44,508 nt of DNA from Candidatus Poribacteria bacterium (GTDB taxonomy: Bacteria; Poribacteria; WGA-4E; WGA-3G): positions 1 to 44,508 of the forward strand of contig JAJDWI010000156.1 in assembly GCA_022825665.1 (NCBI GenBank), in the 5' to 3' direction. How positions within the stretch are numbered: position 1 is the stretch's first letter; each line of letters starts with the position of its first letter. Shown in pieces: positions 1 through 8,361 of this stretch. Under the pieces are notes generated by a model, which did no database searches, was not told the origin of the DNA, and saw only the letters and a list, made by a program, of their open reading frames with translations. The position numbers and the translations under genes were made by a program.

Positions 1-1
1 A

Positions 2-1010
2 GAATCTTCTGGTGTAGCAGAACCAGTATCCGTATCAGTTATGGTTAATGGTGAAGCTGCAGCAATGAATGATGATGGCACATATTCTCCAGCATCTGCT
101 TTAGGTGATGGTGAACATACAGTCGTTGCTACTGCGACAGACGCAAATGGTAAGACTGCTGAAGCAACAGTTATTTTCTCAGTGTTGATACCAGGACCGT
201 CTATAGCGATACATTCACCTGCTCCAGGTCAAATGTATAACCATGATATGCCAAATATATCTTGGGAAGTATCTGGTATGGCAGAACCTGTTTCTGTATC
301 ACTTACCTTAAATGGTGATGCAGTAGAATTAGCTGATGGTGCAGTTAGTTATACACCTGAAGATGGAATTGGTGAAGGTGAACACACTGTTGTTGCTACT
401 GCGACAGACGCTAATGGTAAAATGGCACAAGCAACTGCTGTCTTTACAGTAGAATTTCCGATGGCATCTGTAACACTGCTATCACCTACGGCTGGTCACA
501 CATATAACAATGGAACACCTATTGTTAGTGGTGAGTTTACAGGTGTAGGCGAAGTCACAGTGAAACTTACCGTAGATGGTGATGAAGTTGATCCTGAGAT
601 TGATGGCAACGGCTTCACCTATACACCTGATCCTGCATTAGGTCATGGTAATCATACGGTTGCTGTTGAAGTAACGGATGCTAATGGTGAGTCAGCAATG
701 ACATCTTCAGAATTCATAGTTGACATTCCAGGTCCATCAGTTGCTATCCTATCACCTGCTCATGGACAAACCTATGAACATGGTGAACCAGTTATCAGAG
801 CTGAATTTTCTGGTATGACCGATGTTGAGGTATCCACCTTCACGATTAACGGTGAAGATGTTGAATTAGGTGAAGATGCAGTAGAAGATAATCAACTTGC
901 ATATACACCTGCTACAGCATTAGTAGATGGTGAGCACACAGTCGTTGTTGAAGTCACAGATGCGAATGGCAAAACAGCGAGAGATGTAGTAGTCTTTGCA
1001 GTAGCAATAC
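2..1010 (+). repeat. Tandem Ig-like coding repeats
   Basis: There are about 3.5 in-frame repeats of roughly 270-290 bp inside the surface-protein gene; unit boundaries fall near 194, 458 and 728. Near-identical stretches such as the codons for GEHTVV and TDANGK recur in each unit, at 108-160, 378-425, 650-690 and 930-975. DNA-level similarity, with GGTGAACATACAGTCGTTGCTAC-like blocks cut into similar pieces, suggests recent unequal crossing over or slippage. The array probably extends left of the window. Confidence 0.8.
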
Positions 1011-2347
1011 CGAAAGATACTACTCCACCTATAATTGCAGAGGTATCTCCATCAGGTGTGGTTAGGCTCAATGAGGCGGATGTACTTGCTGAAAATATGG
1101 CGGTCACAATTTCCGCAGTTATTGTTGAGGAGCAATCTTCAATTACAAATGTGGAATATACTATTAATGACGGTCCACGTAGTACTTATCCAGTTGAACG
1201 TGCTGCCAATAAGTTTGAAATAACTGAAAGTTTCTCACCAGGTACACACAAAATCAGTTTGAGTGTATCAAGCGAAGGGGGAACACAGGTGCACAGTTGG
1301 CAATTCGTACTGGAAGTTGATGAAACCGCACCGATTATTTCTTCCATAACACCTGCTGGAACTATCCACGCTGGACTCCCGACAATATCGGCGAGTGCTA
1401 CGGATGCCTCTGGTGTGCAGGAAATAACAATTGCTGTTATGGATAGCAATGGTGAAGTGGTAAATGGTGATACCAGCGATGACGCTGAAGATAGGACAAA
1501 CAAAGGTATTACTCGTTTAGACTTCCATCCTGAAGCTCCACTTTCAGAGGGAACTTACTCGATTGAAGTTCGTGCGACAGATACATTCGGAAATTCGTCT
1601 ACTTCCAAAGGTGGCTTTACAATTGACTTTGATACGGCTGCCCCGATTATCACATCGTCATCACCACAGAACGGTGCACGTCTGATGTATAAACATGACG
1701 AGGAAGCAAGACCGGTTATTTCTGTGACATTTGCCGATGCTGAAAGCGGTATCAATCCCGATTCGATTCGACTCGTAATTGAATATCCGCAGGCAGGTGG
1801 TGGAAGTCAAGCACAACCGATTAACCTAACAGATGAGCAGATGTCTGCGACTCAGGTGATTTATACACCTGCTGCACCTGCATTCCCAAGAGGATTTGAT
1901 GTTGCAGGTCAGTATACGGTAACACTTGAAGTTTCCGATAATGCGCATCAGGAAGGTAATGTTTCCGATGAGAGTGAAGGTGCTCGTACGTCTAACATGG
2001 CTGTCTATAAGTTCACTTTCTCAGTAGAACATATGGACGCACCCGTGTTGAAAACGGTATTTAACTTCCCCAACCCATTTGAGTCTAACACGCGTATATC
2101 CTTCGGACTTAACCAGATGTCCACTGTGAGTATTGTGATTTATGACAGTACTCAACGTCCTGTGCGGACACTTAGGGACAATGCGATAATGTCTGCAGGA
2201 AATTACACTGGTCAGAACGGAATTGGTTGGGATGGAAAATCCAGTAATGGCGAAGAATTAGCTCGTGGCATCTATTATTGCCAAATCATTGTAACAGGTG
2301 GTTTCGAGCCAGAATATGCCATTCTTAAGCTCGCTCTGACGCGCTAA
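2..2347 (+). CDS. Large secreted Ig-repeat surface protein with FlgD/type IX-like C-terminal domain (5' partial)
   Basis: The reading frame is open to the left edge. The codons before the first ATG (position 41) encode GVAEPVSVSV, which matches the internal repeat text, so the gene continues upstream and this is its 3' part. The first roughly 320 visible residues are tandem Ig-like/cadherin-like units of about 90 residues, each with a core like SPA-GQ-Y followed by L-DGEHTVV-TDANGK. More divergent Ig-like domains follow. The last 95 or so residues (NFPNPFESNTRISFGL to the end) have the PNPF start and GWDGKSSNGEELARGIYYCQI core of a FlgD Ig-like or type IX sorting-type C-terminal domain. It is inferred to be an extracellular adhesin or surface-layer protein exported through the outer membrane. 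A PorV-family gene lies 76 bp downstream, which fits that route. Family is well supported; ligand unknown. Confidence 0.85.
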   Translation, partial: ESSGVAEPVSVSVMVNGEAAAMNDDGTYSPASALGDGEHTVVATATDANGKTAEATVIFSVLIPGPSIAIHSPAPGQMYNHDMPNISWEVSGMAEPVSVSLTLNGDAVELADGAVSYTPEDGIGEGEHTVVATATDANGKMAQATAVFTVEFPMASVTLLSPTAGHTYNNGTPIVSGEFTGVGEVTVKLTVDGDEVDPEIDGNGFTYTPDPALGHGNHTVAVEVTDANGESAMTSSEFIVDIPGPSVAILSPAHGQTYEHGEPVIRAEFSGMTDVEVSTFTINGEDVELGEDAVEDNQLAYTPATALVDGEHTVVVEVTDANGKTARDVVVFAVAIPKDTTPPIIAEVSPSGVVRLNEADVLAENMAVTISAVIVEEQSSITNVEYTINDGPRSTYPVERAANKFEITESFSPGTHKISLSVSSEGGTQVHSWQFVLEVDETAPIISSITPAGTIHAGLPTISASATDASGVQEITIAVMDSNGEVVNGDTSDDAEDRTNKGITRLDFHPEAPLSEGTYSIEVRATDTFGNSSTSKGGFTIDFDTAAPIITSSSPQNGARLMYKHDEEARPVISVTFADAESGINPDSIRLVIEYPQAGGGSQAQPINLTDEQMSATQVIYTPAAPAFPRGFDVAGQYTVTLEVSDNAHQEGNVSDESEGARTSNMAVYKFTFSVEHMDAPVLKTVFNFPNPFESNTRISFGLNQMSTVSIVIYDSTQRPVRTLRDNAIMSAGNYTGQNGIGWDGKSSNGEELARGIYYCQIIVTGGFEPEYAILKLALTR

Positions 2348-2366
2348 GTAAACAGTAGAAACGCAA

Positions 2367-2398
2367 GTCGGAAATTGGGTATTATACCCATTTCCGAC
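2367..2398 (+). promoter_or_regulatory. Intercistronic stem-loop
   Basis: GTCGGAAATTGGGTA and TACCCATTTCCGAC form a 14-bp stem with one bulged T and a TTA loop. It sits between the surface-protein stop codon and the SD (GGAGG, about 2413) of the PorV-like gene. No T-tract follows, so it is more likely an mRNA-stabilising or attenuating hairpin than a classical terminator. Confidence 0.55.
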
Positions 2399-2423
2399 GA
2401 TGCATCTACGAAGGAGGATATAA

Positions 2424-3413
2424 ATGTATATCACAAAGCAAAGATTGCTATACGGTGTAATATCCGTTTTATTTCTTATCCTTGCTGTGACGCCTGTAAG
2501 TTTTGCTCAGGATGAGGATTATGTAAATGCTATGCCTCATCTGCGCCTCGGTGCGGGTGCTCGATCAATTGGTTTAGGTGGTGCTGTCACAGCAATTACA
2601 CATGATGCCACTGCTACTGTCTGGAATCCAGCTGGACTTGGTTCTGCGGCAGATCTGAGTTTGAATTTATCAACACAGCAAATTTCTGACAATGGTATGC
2701 TTGGACAAACTAAACACTTTATTGCTCTGACGAAAGCACTTGGAAGCTATGGAGCCGTTGGAATCGCCGCTACTAATTTTGGTGTAGCTGACTATCCTAT
2801 CTATAGTGCCTCTGGGGACTACGAAGGGAAAGCTGATTATGGAGCAAATACATACTCACTTTCTTACGGTATAGGCTTCAGAAACTTCAATATCGGTCTT
2901 ACCGGTAGGATGATGAATGATAGTTTTGGTATAGAGAGTGATGAAGACCAGAGTGGTTTCGGTGGTGTTGATCTTGGTTTCATGGGACATGCACTACATA
3001 TTGATGTAGACGAGGCACAAGTACCAACTTTCCATTATGGTATTGTTGCTAAACACCTCGGTGCTTCTTATGATGGTGGTGTCGTACCGATGATTGTTGA
3101 TGTAGGTGTTGCTTATGACCTATATATGGGTAATGTCGTCACATTCTCAGCCGATATTGAACAAGAGTTTGTTAATCTCGACGAGAGTGCCTTTAGCATG
3201 CGTGCTGGTGTTGAGTATTCAATAGTCACAAACAAATCAACCGAATTTGCTATACGCGCTGGTGTTAGAGCATCACGTGATGTACAGGACATCTTCGGTG
3301 GGTTTGGTGTAAACATCGCTGGTCTGCAAGTTGACTATGCTATCCAAGATGGTTTAAATGCAATCCATGGTGTTGGAATCACTCACTATCTTTCCCTATC
3401 CTATGGATATTAA
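2424..3413 (+). CDS. PorV/PorQ-family outer-membrane beta-barrel protein
   Basis: The 329-residue product begins with a signal peptide (hydrophobic residues 8-28, cut near SFAQ-DEDY). It continues with the family's N-terminal hallmark, MPHLRLGAGARSIGLGGA then DATATVWNPAGL, at about residues 35-75. The rest alternates short glycine-rich beta strands, as expected of a FadL-like barrel, and ends in an aromatic (SLSYGY). PorV and PorQ family members act with the type IX secretion system in Bacteroidota, where PorV receives cargo with C-terminal sorting domains. Here the preceding gene encodes such a C-terminal domain. The start ATG has a strong SD (AAGGAGGATATAA). Its exact role in this lineage is inferred. 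Confidence 0.85.
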   Translation: MYITKQRLLYGVISVLFLILAVTPVSFAQDEDYVNAMPHLRLGAGARSIGLGGAVTAITHDATATVWNPAGLGSAADLSLNLSTQQISDNGMLGQTKHFIALTKALGSYGAVGIAATNFGVADYPIYSASGDYEGKADYGANTYSLSYGIGFRNFNIGLTGRMMNDSFGIESDEDQSGFGGVDLGFMGHALHIDVDEAQVPTFHYGIVAKHLGASYDGGVVPMIVDVGVAYDLYMGNVVTFSADIEQEFVNLDESAFSMRAGVEYSIVTNKSTEFAIRAGVRASRDVQDIFGGFGVNIAGLQVDYAIQDGLNAIHGVGITHYLSLSYGY

Positions 3414-3433
3414 CACCTAAGAGGAGAATACTG

Positions 3434-4297
3434 ATGAAAATGATAAAATCCACACTTAAATTAACGTTGGTTCTTTATCTCTGTGTGGCACTCAGTGGTG
3501 TATATGTATTATCCGCCTCGGCAAGAATCACACCGCATGAAGGGGATGATGAAACTAAGCTTATCACCATTGTAAAGGGTGATACCCTCTGGGATCTGTG
3601 TCAAGAACATTTGAAAGATCCTCTCCGATGGAGAGAACTTAGTAAATATAACGATTTTACTAATCCGCATTTGATTTTCCCTGGTGAAAAACTGCGTATC
3701 CCTTTAGCGATGGCTAAAGAGGTAGTTGACAAAGCTGAGGAAGATATGGTAGAAAAAAATGCTGAGTTAGAAAGACTACGTTCTGAACTGGAAGAGTCTG
3801 AAGCAACACGTGAAAAGCTGATGGCTGAAATTAAGGCTTTAAATGCGAGTACTGCAAAGTTAGAGAGTCAAATTAAAGCACTTGAAAGTAACCAGAAAGC
3901 ACAGAAAGCATTGCTTGATGCAATAAATAAAGCAAGTAATGACGCAGCTAACGATGTCAAAAGAGCAGTTAGATCAAACAAAAATGCGCTTCAAAAGCAA
4001 TTGGAAGATGTACAAAAACACCATGCCTCTTTCAATGAAATGTTGTCCGGTCTGCAGAAAGATCTGAAGGCTGTGCAGGATAGTATAAATTCTATTCAAG
4101 GTGATGTTAAAACTGCATTGACTCAGATTGAGACAAATCAGAAAGGTATCATGGAACTGAAGATGATGATTGAGGATGCGAAAGGTGTACACGAAGAAGT
4201 GTCATCAACCAAACGCGCTTTAGTCGTTATCACTACAGTTGCAGCAGGTATCGGTTGGTTTGCTCTAAACATCATTGGCGGACGTAGCGGCGAATAA
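3434..4297 (+). CDS. LysM-domain coiled-coil protein with C-terminal membrane anchor
   Basis: This is a 287-residue protein. Residues 1-30 form a signal peptide or N-terminal membrane segment. Residues about 41-90 are a LysM peptidoglycan-binding domain (ITIVKGDTLWDLCQEHLKDP, then FPGEKLRIP). Residues about 92-255 are a long, charged heptad-like coiled coil, and residues 262-282 (VVITTVAAGIGWFALNII) form a second hydrophobic segment. It starts 20 bp after the PorV-like gene with a good SD (AGAGGAG), so the two are probably co-transcribed. A likely role is a periplasmic spacer linking peptidoglycan to an envelope complex, possibly the export machinery of the two upstream genes; this is inference from domain order and context. 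A terminator follows at 4320-4356. Confidence 0.8.
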   Translation: MKMIKSTLKLTLVLYLCVALSGVYVLSASARITPHEGDDETKLITIVKGDTLWDLCQEHLKDPLRWRELSKYNDFTNPHLIFPGEKLRIPLAMAKEVVDKAEEDMVEKNAELERLRSELEESEATREKLMAEIKALNASTAKLESQIKALESNQKAQKALLDAINKASNDAANDVKRAVRSNKNALQKQLEDVQKHHASFNEMLSGLQKDLKAVQDSINSIQGDVKTALTQIETNQKGIMELKMMIEDAKGVHEEVSSTKRALVVITTVAAGIGWFALNIIGGRSGE

Positions 4298-4319
4298 GTC
4301 AATTCACGCATTCTTTTAG

Positions 4320-4356
4320 GCAGGTTAGGTGTGTTTAGCACCTACCTGCTTTTTTT
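4320..4356 (+). terminator. Rho-independent terminator
   Basis: GCAGGTTAGGTG and CACCTACCTGC form an 11-bp stem with one bulged T and the 7-base loop TGTTTAG, followed directly by a run of seven T. It lies 23 bp after the LysM stop codon and closes the surface-protein/PorV/LysM unit. It ends only 9 bp before the next start codon. Confidence 0.9.
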
Positions 4357-4365
4357 ATACAGGCA

Positions 4366-4989
4366 ATGCAATCACTCAATTTTAATTATCAACATCCTCC
4401 ATTTGAAAAGACAATTCAACTTTACGGTGATAGAGCAGGTGGACAAGGTAACTTTGACTTTGCGGGGTTAGCTGAACTTCGAGATATTCAAGTTGTCTTA
4501 CTTAAAGGCAATTCTGATAGTCTTATACAACCTGCTGATTGGAGACGTTTCCTCCGATTAATTAACCTTGCACAACGATTAAAAAAGCCTATAGTTTTAT
4601 GGAATCTATCTATTGTAAATGTTATATCAAACCAATACCATACCTCATTAGCATTGGGAACTGCAATTCATGACACGACATTGCGCTTACTAAGGATACC
4701 TTATCCTATTATTTCAATATTTGATGAGAATTATATACGGATGTCTGTAGTTGACAAGGAATTGGGATGGATGGATGGTAAGGTTATTGTTAAACCTGAT
4801 GAGGAGATATTTACAGAAGAAAGTGAATTGAAACAGGAAAACCTAAAAATTGTAGGTACATCCTCAGAAATATCCAATCAAATAATAGATCTCATAAGAT
4901 TATTATCAAATATAGACCAAGATGTTTTAATCGGTAATCGTTTAGAAAGTTTTCATCTCTATACAGAGAACAATTGTAAATTCAATTGA
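4366..4989 (+). CDS. Degenerate AccA-like (carboxyltransferase alpha / crotonase-fold) protein
   Basis: The 207-residue product resembles the middle of acetyl-CoA carboxylase carboxyltransferase subunit alpha. PPFEKTIQLYGDRA corresponds to AccA F-EL-GDRA. FAGLAELRDIQVVLLKGN corresponds to the next strand of AccA (its QKG region). The stretch IQPADWRRFLRLINLAQRLKKPIVLW matches AccA PEGYRKALRLM--AEKF--PIITF. The part that should carry the oxyanion-hole and glycine loop (GEGGSGGALA in AccA) is replaced by PYPIISIFDENYIRM, and the N-terminal helices of AccA are absent. It is therefore probably a non-catalytic AccA relative or a remnant. It starts just after the terminator with at best a weak SD, and ends 37 bp from the convergent TauE gene. 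The homology was recognised by eye, without a search. Confidence 0.6.
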   Translation: MQSLNFNYQHPPFEKTIQLYGDRAGGQGNFDFAGLAELRDIQVVLLKGNSDSLIQPADWRRFLRLINLAQRLKKPIVLWNLSIVNVISNQYHTSLALGTAIHDTTLRLLRIPYPIISIFDENYIRMSVVDKELGWMDGKVIVKPDEEIFTEESELKQENLKIVGTSSEISNQIIDLIRLLSNIDQDVLIGNRLESFHLYTENNCKFN

Positions 4990-5026
4990 CCAGTTATATT
5001 GGGTTACTATTTTATGCTATCTGCCT

Positions 5027-5857
5027 CTATACAACGAACACATCTTTAAATGTATCCCATAACAGTTTTGTTACAGAGGCAATCACAGCGATAACTAATA
5101 CTACTTTAATCCATTTATCACCCATCTTCACTGCCAAATGGCTTCCAATCCAAGCACCAGTAGCGTTTCCAGCTGCTAAAGTTATACCTAAGATCCAATT
5201 GACTTGACCTTTGCTAACAAAAATACCTAAAGCAATAATTGTATAGAAGAAAATTATAAATACCTTGTGTGCGTTGGTAATTACCAGATCCCCTCCATCA
5301 AGAATTCGCAAGGTTGCTATAACGAGTAAACCCACACCTGCTTGGATAAATCCACCATAAATTCCAACAAGAAAGAGGGCAATAGTAGTAATGATTTTGT
5401 ACTGTGTCCCACTGGGGTTTATTTTCTCATGTAGCCAATCAGTAGGATTAAAAAGTGCCAAAAGAAGCATTGTAACCATTACACCAGCAAGAATTGGCTT
5501 GAAGACATCATCAGAAGTTACGGTCGCGATGAGTGCTCCTATAGTTGCCCCGAAGACTGCAGGGATGGTAAGTGTTACAGCGTGTCGGAAATTTGAAATA
5601 CCTTTCCGACGAAACCCCATAATTGCACTAAAGTTCTGAAAGAGAATCGCTACTCTATTTGTTCCATTGGCGATGTTTGTTATGTTAGTACCTGTGGGAA
5701 AGTTTGAAAAACCGATAGCTTCCATTGTAAAAACTAATGCGGGAAGCGTTAGGAGTGAACCACCAAAAGCAACTGTATTGACAAAACCAGCACATATTCC
5801 AACACCCATAAGTAGTATGATATACAGTAAGTCTAAACCGAAAATATCAATTCCCAT
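5027..5857 (-). CDS. Sulfite exporter TauE/SafE-family membrane protein
   Basis: The product is 276 residues with about eight hydrophobic helices. It shows the family N-terminal pattern: a first helix with GICAGFVNTVAFGGSLLTLPAL, then GTNITNIANGTNRVAI. The second half repeats a similar pattern (FLVGIYGGFIQAGVGLLVIA). The family exports small anions such as sulfite, sulfoacetate or other organosulfur compounds. A sulfate-ester-degrading neighbourhood makes a sulfur anion plausible, but the substrate cannot be read from sequence. The chosen start is the ATG at 5857, 5 bases after AGGAGA; an in-frame TTG one codon earlier is less likely. It overlaps the upstream small membrane gene by 11 bp, implying translational coupling. 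Confidence 0.85.
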   Translation of the reverse strand: MGIDIFGLDLLYIILLMGVGICAGFVNTVAFGGSLLTLPALVFTMEAIGFSNFPTGTNITNIANGTNRVAILFQNFSAIMGFRRKGISNFRHAVTLTIPAVFGATIGALIATVTSDDVFKPILAGVMVTMLLLALFNPTDWLHEKINPSGTQYKIITTIALFLVGIYGGFIQAGVGLLVIATLRILDGGDLVITNAHKVFIIFFYTIIALGIFVSKGQVNWILGITLAAGNATGAWIGSHLAVKMGDKWIKVVLVIAVIASVTKLLWDTFKDVFVV

Positions 5858-6140
5858 CAATGTCTCCTTCTTCTGACGATATTTTTCGTGATGCTTGTTG
5901 GGACTTTACAATCCTTATCAATAAAAAGGCAACGAGATTACCAACGATAATTGCAGAAATAGCCCCAGTGAGTGCTAAAAAACCAATTGTCTGTAATATA
6001 CCGTTACCAAATGGGTTGCTCCAACCAAGTGCAAGAAAACCTATTCCTGGAATCACTGCCCCAAGCACAAATCCTATACAACCAGCGATACCAGCGAAGT
6101 TCTGATACTTTCTTAATTTTGGTAGGTGTATTTCAAACAT
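5847..6140 (-). CDS. Small membrane protein of unknown function, coupled to TauE/SafE gene
   Basis: The product is 97 residues. There is a short basic N-terminus (KLRKYQN), a hydrophobic segment at about 15-38 (GIAGCIGFVLGAVIPGIGFLAL), and a second long hydrophobic region at about 48-77 (possibly two helices), then a charged tail. No family was recognised. AAGGAAATAC precedes the ATG. Its 3' end overlaps the start of the TauE/SafE gene by 11 bp, so the two form an operon and this protein may be an accessory subunit of the exporter. That role rests only on coupling. Confidence 0.65.
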   Translation of the reverse strand: MFEIHLPKLRKYQNFAGIAGCIGFVLGAVIPGIGFLALGWSNPFGNGILQTIGFLALTGAISAIIVGNLVAFLLIRIVKSQQASRKISSEEGDIDGN

Positions 6141-6211
6141 GTATTTCCTTTTGAATTAACTTACCGTTGCCAAATTAACGAATCTATGTGTGGTTGTATC
6201 ATAAAGCATAA

Positions 6212-6240
6212 GGTGGTGCGTATCTGATGCACACACCACC
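6212..6240 (-). terminator. Possible terminator hairpin after the methyltransferase operon
   Basis: GGTGGTGCGT and ATGCACACACCACC form a GC-rich hairpin with a 2-base bulge and ATCTG loop. It lies about 75 bp beyond the stop of the minus-strand MetE-like gene. On that strand only a weak T-rich stretch follows (CTTATGCTTTAT), so termination efficiency is uncertain. Confidence 0.45.
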
Positions 6241-6314
6241 ACCAAGGTTTAGAAACAAATTACTGTAAATCTTAATGGATTTAAAATTGAATATCATGGG
6301 TGAAGTGATATTTT

Positions 6315-7334
6315 TTAGGAGCTACCGAGATATTTGTTTCTACCATTTACCAATGCCTCAATTTTTCTATCAACTACAGATCGTTGTAGCATCCAAAATC
6401 CGCAATCAGGATGTACCCATCCAACTCTTCCGTTTCCTAACACTTCTTCTGCTTTTTCTATGCTGGCTGCGACATCATCGGGTGTTTCAATAGGGTTAAC
6501 TTTCACATCAATTACTCCAATTCCGATATGGATATCTGAGGATACATCTTTGAGTGCTTGAAGGTCAGCATCTGGACGGTGTTTTAGTTCTAAGACCAGA
6601 TGGTCACATCTGAGCATATTTAAGAAGTCAATCAAAGCTTTCCAATTACCTTTTTGTATGACTTGTCCTCCATAATTTCCGAAGCAGAAATGTACTGCCT
6701 TTTCTCCGTTGAAAGCATCAAGGACAGTATTAATTGCTTTTGCTGCACGAGGTCCGTCTTCAGGATTTCCTGGAATGTTTGCCTCATCAATTTGAAGACA
6801 TCTACAATTTAGTTCTGATACTTGCGCTGATATTGTTTCTGCTAATGCTGAGAGTAATACATCAAAGTCATCGTAATATTTATCAAGGAGTGTTCTTGCC
6901 AGCATATAAGGACTTGTCACAGTAAATTTGATGTTAGTGCCAGCAACATTTACAGCACGATCACAATCGGAAACGAGGTTTAATGTTCCTTCCCCTAACG
7001 CATTTTCAACAACTCCTGCGGGTTTCGCGCGGAATGCCATGGTTTGCATCTCTCGGAATTCTGCCCATTCTTGTCGTCCTACTTCGGATCTGATACCTGA
7101 AAGAGGTCTAATAAAATAATCAATCATACCGTTTGTTTCAGGATGGTTGACATCAAAACGGTATAACTCACCGTCGGTTGGAAGGTCTATACCGTGTTGT
7201 CGTTGGATATCAACTACCACGCGTGTTGCATCAATCAAAGCTTGTTCTGTCGGCATTGAGTGAAGCCATGCTGGCACTGGATAAGACCCGACTGTTGTGG
7301 TTAAAATTCTCGGTCTGTTTGTGTCAATTTTCAA
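6315..7334 (-). CDS. MetE-like (cobalamin-independent methionine synthase C-terminal type) methyltransferase
   Basis: The 339-residue protein is the size of the catalytic barrel alone (full MetE is about 750). The start LTTTVGSYP is the typical N-terminus of the stand-alone family. Candidate zinc ligands are all present: H215 and C217 in HFCFGN, E249 in LVLELKHR, and C311 in HPDCGFW. D183 in QIDEANI is also conserved. The family moves methyl groups to homocysteine-like thiols from donors other than the triglutamate folate used by MetE; donors in the short form are often unknown. Translation begins at TTG 7334, 9 bases after AGGAAGG. It is the last gene of a minus-strand operon with the lipoprotein and PhyH genes, so its donor could be a methylated compound processed by that dioxygenase (inference). 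Confidence 0.85.
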   Translation of the reverse strand: MKIDTNRPRILTTTVGSYPVPAWLHSMPTEQALIDATRVVVDIQRQHGIDLPTDGELYRFDVNHPETNGMIDYFIRPLSGIRSEVGRQEWAEFREMQTMAFRAKPAGVVENALGEGTLNLVSDCDRAVNVAGTNIKFTVTSPYMLARTLLDKYYDDFDVLLSALAETISAQVSELNCRCLQIDEANIPGNPEDGPRAAKAINTVLDAFNGEKAVHFCFGNYGGQVIQKGNWKALIDFLNMLRCDHLVLELKHRPDADLQALKDVSSDIHIGIGVIDVKVNPIETPDDVAASIEKAEEVLGNGRVGWVHPDCGFWMLQRSVVDRKIEALVNGRNKYLGSS

Positions 7335-7356
7335 TTATCATAACCTTCCTACAATC

Positions 7357-8361
7357 TTAATTATCCACGAGTTCATAGGAGTCAAGTTCAAATTCCGATT
7401 CAACTGTTATACCGCCTCGTGTTTGAGATTGCGTAAATTTAATAATACCTATATCTGGTGCGAGCCATTTTTGTGTGATGGTAGTGTCAAGGGTGAAGTC
7501 TGGACCATCAAGTTCATATATCCAATGGAACGATTCTTGTACCTGAAACACGTTCTGAAAAGTTCCCGCTGGAACAGTGACAGTTTCTTCAGAGATAACT
7601 TTAAACTCGTCTAAACCACTATCTAAAGGAAAAAGCTCAGGAACTAATTTTGCTTCGAACCTGACTTGCCATTGCCAACCTGTAATGAGGGGAAATTTAT
7701 ATAACGGTAGAAAAGGAACAAACATAACTGTGTCTTCGGATCCAGGTGTAACATTTGTTGCATGCTGTAGAACACCTGTAACGTTACCTTCATCGTCATA
7801 AGAATATCCGAGATATGAATAGTCAGCGATGTTTTCCAGTCCTTCTGCCGTATTTGTTTTTTCGAGAACATAACTCTCAACAGTCTCACCATCTTTTAAT
7901 TGAATCTGTATGGTATCTATGATTTCAAAGGTAATTTGTGTGCCTTCTGAATCACGGTATCTCCATGTATTTCCAACTGCTAATGGATAGTAATTTCCGG
8001 GACGATTCCGCCAAACTTGTATATCAATTGTACTTGTCGTTGTTTTTTCACCGTCGCTAACTGTTACCCTTATATTATATTTTTGTTCAGTATCAGGTGC
8101 GTTCCATATTGCACCAGTTGCGTCTCCAGTTATTTCTCCATCGGATGCATACCATTTGTATGTAAGTATATCATTTTCAAGGTCGTTTGCTTGTAGTTTG
8201 ATGGAAACTTGTGCCCCTGGAGGAACAATCTCCGAATCTGCTTCAAAGACAGAAATGACAGGAGCTAAATTGCCATTTACCGTTACATCGCGATCACAAC
8301 CAGCAATAATTGTAAAAATGAATATGAGGAGAAAAATCCAGATGCAACTTAACCTTCTCAT
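7357..8361 (-). CDS. Lipoprotein with PKD/Ig-like domain, function unknown
   Basis: The product is 334 residues. The N-terminus has a lipoprotein signal peptide: basic MRRLS, a hydrophobic stretch, then lipobox IIAGC with C22 as the lipid-anchor cysteine. Residues about 33-115 form a PKD/cadherin-like domain (VISVFEADSEIVPPGAQVSIKLQANDLENDILTY split over two strands, then IRVTVSDG). Residues about 122-334, starting NYYPLAVGNTWRYRDSEGT, are an extracytoplasmic beta-rich region of a type common after lipoboxes in this kind of genome. Its ATG overlaps the stop of the PhyH gene by 4 bp (ATGA), and the MetE-like gene starts 22 bp after it. Probably a periplasmic or outer-membrane binding protein; no substrate can be named. 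Confidence 0.75.
   Translation of the reverse strand: MRRLSCIWIFLLIFIFTIIAGCDRDVTVNGNLAPVISVFEADSEIVPPGAQVSIKLQANDLENDILTYKWYASDGEITGDATGAIWNAPDTEQKYNIRVTVSDGEKTTTSTIDIQVWRNRPGNYYPLAVGNTWRYRDSEGTQITFEIIDTIQIQLKDGETVESYVLEKTNTAEGLENIADYSYLGYSYDDEGNVTGVLQHATNVTPGSEDTVMFVPFLPLYKFPLITGWQWQVRFEAKLVPELFPLDSGLDEFKVISEETVTVPAGTFQNVFQVQESFHWIYELDGPDFTLDTTITQKWLAPDIGIIKFTQSQTRGGITVESEFELDSYELVDN

Noticed and set aside
2-1010. CRISPR-like repeats
   Set aside because: The repeats are about 280 bp, in frame and encode Ig-like domains; no short repeat-spacer array is seen anywhere in the window.
4986-5207. Small plus-strand frame opposite the TauE/SafE gene
   Set aside because: The minus-strand gene has clear family motifs; this is its shadow.
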